From: Megamerina dolium
Taxonomy: Eukaryota > Arthropoda > Insecta > Diptera > Megamerinidae
NCBI GenBank assembly: GCA_963854835.1
Contig: OY978525.1
Location: 108,570,917 to 108,634,916 of the forward strand
DNA length: 64,000 nucleotides
Reading direction: 5' to 3'
Under the pieces are notes generated by a model. It was not told where the DNA came from, did no database searches, and worked only from the letters and a program-made list of their open reading frames with translations. Both the position numbers and the translations under genes were made by a program. Every line of letters begins with the position of its first letter. The stretch's first letter is position 1. Below are positions 58,161-64,000 of the stretch, piece by piece.

Positions 58161-61100
58161 TTGTAAACAATTGATGTCAAAAACTGTTTACATGGCAATA
58201 AAGCATAAAAGTCAACTGTCAAAACGCAGTCAAGATGAAATGGATGCACCCATTATTACATTCGTAATGAATGCGTTCAGTTGTGTATCAATATTTATGA
58301 CTTTACTAGGTATTATATTGGAAAATGTTATAGAAAATTGTAATTACTTGCCAAATGAAAAATAATTCAAAAAAATACCCCGCCACGCCCATTTTTATGA
58401 CGACTAATTATATGGGATTAATTATAATATGTAGTACTGGAATTGATCTAAATTTTTAATTTGAATATTTTGAAGCTTACTACTCTCATCTCTCATTTGT
58501 ATAGACATTTATCATATGAGAGTAATTATTATGAGCTTAAAAATTATACACATAAGTATATCTTTAAATTGCTTATAATGCAGCAAAATTTAATTGTATT
58601 TACTTGCCGAATTAATGAAAATCGATAAAGACACCATCACGCCCATTTTGTTAGTTCATATGGTGCACACGTATAACCAAAAAAAAAAAACACCTCTATT
58701 TAAATTTCATACACAAATTGTTGGCATGCATCATTTATTTATGATTTTATGATATTATTTTATTTTCTCTATATATTTATTTTTATTCCATTTGTGTTCC
58801 ATCACGCTTTTGGCCACAATCTCCCTTTCCAACGATTTGTTGTTGTTTGTTTCTTCAACATTTTGAGGTCTAAAATTAAAGTACTACACGTCGCATTTAA
58901 TTAACTATTCACAAAATTTCACAAATTACCCATCTTGCATAATAATAACATGAAAAGACTGTTTTCTATGCTGCCGAATGAGGTTTGATGCCTTTTGAGA
59001 AAAGAACAGAAAAAAAAACAAGTCGAATGAATGAAACAAACGACCCCAACCACAACGTGCACAGCTTTCCATAGTATACATAGTTACATACGTAAGCATA
59101 GAAAACAAGTTAATGTTTTGTACTGTCGGTTTTTTGGGTTTTGTTTTTTTTTTTATTTTGTTCATGCTTCTGAGGGGTTGATCCTATTTGCCTATGGTGA
59201 TGATGTTAATGCAGATGCTGATGCCGCCAATAGTACTGTTGCAGTAGGGTATTGGATTTTACTATTACTAGGAGATGGAAGCATTTTCAAAGAACCACAT
59301 TCAAAAAGGCACCTTTTTGTTGGAATTCCTTCTCTATGAATTTTTATTTTTTTTTTTTTCGCTATTTATTATTTTTTATTTTTATTTTTTTTTTTTGTTT
59401 TCGTAATAGAAACCAAACATACAAGCCGTCCACCGTCTGAAAGCTTTTGCTAGGGGTTGTTTTCACTTTCAACTAACAAACAAACAAACAAATGAACAAA
59501 AAAAAAACAGAAAATTCTGAAATTCCATTTAAATTTTGTTCATACACACATTTTGGCCAAAAAGGTATATGTATGTGCTTATTTACTCACTCCCACTCCA
59601 CTCCACATACATTCAATAATATTTCGCCGCCATATAAATGGGTCTTCTTCCTATATTCGTACCTATTGGGGAGGGGGAAAGCTATTTGTATATGGCACAG
59701 GTTAATGTTGTTGCTGCTGCTGTTACTACATATTACGAATATTACTTACTACTACTCCTACTAGCAATGACACGTATTATAACTACAACTAGAAATTTGT
59801 TCAAAACTGCAAATTCATTCAAGTAGGAAGTATGGTAGACCTTATAGAAGAAAAAAAAAACCCACAACAAAAACAAAATAAATGGTGATAAAAGTATGGG
59901 TTCATGATGAGTGGATGGAATGGAATAACCTAACATAGAGCAGTAAGATGGTAATGGAGATTCTGATACTGATCGTGATGGGTGATAGTGATGGTAGCTC
60001 CTAGTACATACGTACATACTACAATGCGTATGTAGTAAGTAGGTCCATTGTTGTTGTTGTTGTTGTTGTTGTTTTTCTTGCTGTTGCTACAACAAGTATA
60101 GGAATTTGAAGTATGTGCGTGTGTGCGTGTATTGTATAGCGGCTTTGTTGCCGCTTGCAAACTTATCAGCCTCCTTGCCATTGTTATCGTCGTTGCTGTG
60201 GTTGTTGTTGTTGTTTTGGATTGAAGTCAAATATGCCAATTTTATGCATGAAGAAAAATATGGCAGAAATTTAATTTAAATGTAAATTTGTTATTTTTGC
60301 TGCTGCTGCTGCTGTTGATGTTGATGTTGATAGAGATGGTGATGCTGATGCTGTTACCAACCCCTATTTATTATAGCCATATATATAATACAATATGTTT
60401 GAATTGATATGCCGTTTTCTTTGCATAAATACATACATGTATGTTAAGTCAAAGTAGGTTAAAAAAACATTTATGAATTTTTATTTTAGGTACCTTATGG
60501 ACCTATGTGAACTTTACATTTATTCTCATCTATTTGTAAAGAGTTGAAATTCAAAAAGTTGTGAGTTCAAAAATTCTTATAATATATTTCTAAAACGACT
60601 GCACAATTTCGTACTCATATATAAATTATATGAAATATAGACGTGGTATTCATATGATTTCGACCATTCTGAAACTCATATATTCAATGGAATTTAGTTT
60701 CAGCTTTATAGTTTTATATTTTTGACTGCACAAAGCCTGGCATTCGTATGCTGAAAATATTCTAATGAGAAGAAATTTCAATACATTTTCACGACTCCAA
60801 TGAGAATAAGCCAAAATACTCCCAAAATCCAAGGTAAAGCTTCACAGTAAAGAAAGCAACAATGTTGCAGGCAATAAGCAACATAAATGCTATATTTTAA
60901 TATTCAGACTCATATTTCTGTTTTTCCCTTTCTCTCTCTCTCTCTCTTTCTCTGTCCAAAAGATGCATAATTCTCCATTTTTTTTAATATAATTCATCAA
61001 ATTAATGTTTGCCCTCGTCATTGCATATATAATACATATAATCTGTGTATATGAATGTATATTAGACTTCGTGTATACATCTGAACTTATTTAGTTGCTT

Positions 61101-63256
61101 TAGCAACATTTATTTTTATATACAAATGTAGATATACATATGTAGATATACATTTAAGTTGCTAACTTGTGATTATACACAATGTAATATCCAACCAATA
61201 TAGCATCATGTTGCATGAATAAGCATAAGGTATATGGTATATATATATCTATTATTGAAATTGCGTGCTGCTTTTAAGGTGAGAGAAAAAATTAATATTA
61301 ATGATATTGTTGTGAAAGAAACTGATATGTATATTTCTTACTTTTGTCTTATGAAGATGAGATTGCTATTACAAGTAAAATGCATACCACCATGCTCTAG
61401 CTATTAAACTTTCAAGTACATGTATATTTATTTACAACATTCACTCCCATTATTCTACTAAGTATGTATGCATTCACACGTTCACGAACATGCAACATGA
61501 TGAACATGATTGCATGCCAAAATATAAACAATAAGTAGTATCGTCTATATATTGTCCTACAGACCCAATTCAAGTGCATTGGTTGGCTGTCTGGCTGGCT
61601 ATATGACTGACTGTTTTACTGACTGTGCATCTTGTGATGCATTGCTGATGATTAAACAACAAACTAACAAGCGAGTCAACCAGTTTCCCAACCAATCCAA
61701 CCAAGGTTTAAACAATCAACTAATAAAAGGCATTGAAAAGCAAAGCAGGCAAATAAAATAAAATTATAAACGAAATTTTTATAAACGAAGCAACGATGAA
61801 GAAGAAGACACCGCTCATGTAGACATGTCTGCTGTCGGTTGTTGGTTTGGTTGTCTTCTTTGCCAACATCAAGTGAAAACATTATCATTATTATCGTTAT
61901 TATTTGTAATTGTTGTTCCTTTTAGTCATATTTATTACATGGTGTATGCACTTTTACTGCCTTTGGTATTAGCTGTTGTGTATATTTAACCAATAACCAA
62001 AAAATATGAAGAAATAGAGGCGAAAGTAATGCTATGCTTATACACATATACTAAAACAATTTATATACAACATAATGTATACTGAATTTTTAGCCGAACA
62101 ATTCGCCTCTTTGCCTCTCTAGGTGCTCTATATATTTTATTGCATTTTTTTTTTTTGCAATTTTTCTTACCCACAGCATAAAACAACAAGGTCAGTTTTA
62201 TAATTAAAAAAATTTTGAAGCATTCGTTACATTATTTTCTTCACATTGCTATATGACCACTTTCGCTTCATAATTATAATTGCTCAAGCCGCACTATATA
62301 GACGTGGCTGCAGTGGCAACATTAATAGCAACAGTAGACCTTTTGTTGATATAACATATTTTATAAGCTGATCCATATCATCATTATCTACATCCGATCA
62401 TTCAATCGACCGACCAATAAACAAATCGACCCATTTTTTTTTTTTATGAAAATAGCCTTCAACTAGTCTTCTACAGATATGGTACTTGGTGTATTATGTA
62501 TGTTAGTTGCATATACAATAACAACAGCGTCATCATCATAATCAACAACAAGTGCTATTGGCTACTTGTAAATTTCTCATTGAAAAAAACTTTTGTGCAT
62601 TTTTCATGCATGCCACTTTTGTTGTTGTTGTTGTTGTTGTTCCTTTAACTTCTTGACAATATCAATCAAAGCAGGCCAAGCATATAAGTACTCATGACGG
62701 ATGCATTTTAATTTTCAAGCATCTTTTTCACTTTCATTATCATCATCATTATCATCATCATCATCATCAGCAGCAGCAGCAGCAAAAGTAGGTAGCGATA
62801 GCAAGTCCATTCAATTTCATTTTTATTGTTAATTATAAATGCTCTTACTGCTGGTGTTGTGCTACTGCTACTGCAACACTGCTGTTGCTTCAGCTGCTGG
62901 AAATATTCCCACTTGACAATATGCATTTTACTACTCATATGTATCATGGCTGCTATTATTGCTGCTCTTATATATACTGGCATTTACTAATTAAAAATTA
63001 ACAGAGATATATAAAGCAATTACAAAAGACAGGAAGAAGAAAATAAAAAAAAAAAATCGTAGGATCAAATGGTGTTACCAGTTGCATGTATTTTTTTTTT
63101 TTCTTTGTCCTTAAAAAAAATTGCATAAATTGGTATTGCGAACATGAAGTCAGATGTGACTGTTAGCTTGAAATAAATTAATTCCAAAAATGTCTCGAGT
63201 TAATATATATCTTTTAAAATTTCCGAATATAATATTAACCAAGCAACTTATGTCTC
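58161..63256. other. AT-rich non-coding DNA rich in triplet repeats
   Basis: No gene is supported. (GTT)n lies at 60047-60072, 60200-60214 and 62621-62641; (GCT)n near 60298-60315; CT runs near 60929-60946; (CAT)n at 62735-62769 followed by (CAG)n to 62784. All open frames here overlap repeats and lack domains. Confidence 0.5.
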
Positions 63257-64000
63257 AGGTCAGTCCATAAGTTCGTGCGTTTTTCTTAGGTGTTTTTCAA
63301 ATAAATAAAAAAAGACGTTTTCAGAATTTATTAATCAATAATATATTTTACTGCATTATTTACAATGTTTTCCCAATGTTTGGGCAAATTTTTAATTCTT
63401 TGCTCAAAAAATTGTTTGTCCTTGGAGCCAAAATACGCGACGATATCCCTTTTTATAGCTTCTTTTGAGGTGTAGTTCTTATTACTTAAATGAGACTGAA
63501 GTCTGCGGAAAAGGTAATTATCGCAAGTTGCAATATCCGGAGAGTATGATGGATGCGGCATTAGCTCCCAGCCGAGCTCGATCAGCTTGCCTCAGGTCTG
63601 TCTTGCTGTATGCGGTCTTGCGTTGTCGTGCTGAAACAAAACTTTGCATCTGTTGACTAAAGAAGGTCGATTTTTTGGATAGTTGATGGCAATAATAATC
63701 AACTGTCTGTCGTCTGGGTTGGTTTCAGCAGATCAAAATAAATGATACCGGCCATATCCCACCAATAGGAAGCCATCTCTGGGGGTTAATTCTGATGTTC
63801 CATCTTTATCTAACCACTGCCATTTGCGAACTATATTATTGTAAAGGACCCATTTTTCGTCCCCAATAACAATACGGTCCAAAAAAACTCTCATTTTCAA
63901 GCTGAGAACACACATTCACTCTCTCCTGAAGGTTTGCGACGGAAAGCTTATGCGCAACCCATTTTCCCTTTGCTTTGGAACCTTGCTCAATTGAACTAGG
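63257..64000 (-). pseudogene. mariner element, cut by the window edge
   Basis: Minus-strand pieces: 'RVFLDRIVIGDEKWVLYNNI' (63890-63830) with the first Asp; 'VRKWQWLDKDGTSELTPRDG'; 'RQLIIIAINYPKNRPSLVNR' in another frame; 'VLFQHDNARPHTARQT' (63645-63600) with the second Asp, followed by a stop; and 'MPHPSYSPDIATCDNYLFRR' (63561-63502) with the third Asp, then 'LPKHWENIVNNAVKYIID' ending at 63331. All three catalytic residues survive, but at least two frameshifts and a stop break the frame. AGGTCAGTCCATAAGTTCGT at 63257 is probably the terminal repeat. The DNA-binding half lies beyond the window. Confidence 0.85.

Noticed and set aside
1..64000. tRNA, rRNA or other structured RNA genes
   Set aside because: I looked for tRNA promoter-box patterns (GGTTCRANYCC with an upstream A box) and found no convincing set on either strand by eye.

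Overview
The window looks like a non-coding stretch of a dipteran insect genome. It is very AT-rich, and full of A/T homopolymers, (CAA)n/(GTT)n, (GT)n, (CT)n and (GAT)n microsatellites. Its only protein-coding relics belong to transposable elements typical of flies: Tc1/mariner elements and non-LTR retrotransposons. A higher fly such as a tephritid is my best guess from the kind of elements present; the sequence does not prove it. I see no host gene with a credible coding body. The likeliest setting is a giant intron or a gene desert. One 57-bp segment at 53248-53304 has good splice signals on both sides and is the only candidate host exon.

Layout. 1-6440: AT-rich DNA with two local tandem duplications. 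6444-7763: a complete but dead Tc1/mariner-superfamily element. 12301-13692: a dispersed dipteran repeat with hairpin end and (GTCC)n array. 13838-15180: decayed transposase. 16736-17852: a small terminal-inverted-repeat element split by a deleted mariner. 19920-20990: tandem array with a period near 122 bp. 23892-25107: dead mariner beside a LINE fragment. 26925-27690 and 28765-30397: two different LINE relics. 34617-36267: a Tc1-like element with an intact 346-residue transposase, the only complete ORF in the window. 37106-37735 and 42938-43500: two opposite copies of a non-autonomous element with perfect 8-bp target duplications. 39196-40746: LINE relic. 42010-42187: second, uninterrupted copy of the small element seen at 16736. 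45995-46771, 49073-49860, 57265-58160 and 63257-64000: further Tc1/mariner relics. 49950-50520: LINE 3' end with an (AAT)n tail.

Together these show repeated waves of insertion: nine Tc1/mariner loci in 64 kb, nearly all broken by deletion, frameshift or loss of catalytic residues, plus non-autonomous elements that must have been moved by transposases encoded elsewhere. The most informative observations are the hAT-like pair, the nested mariner whose empty site survives in a second copy 25 kb away, and the apparently complete Tc1 element. All comparisons were made by eye; identity levels are approximate and no database was searched.
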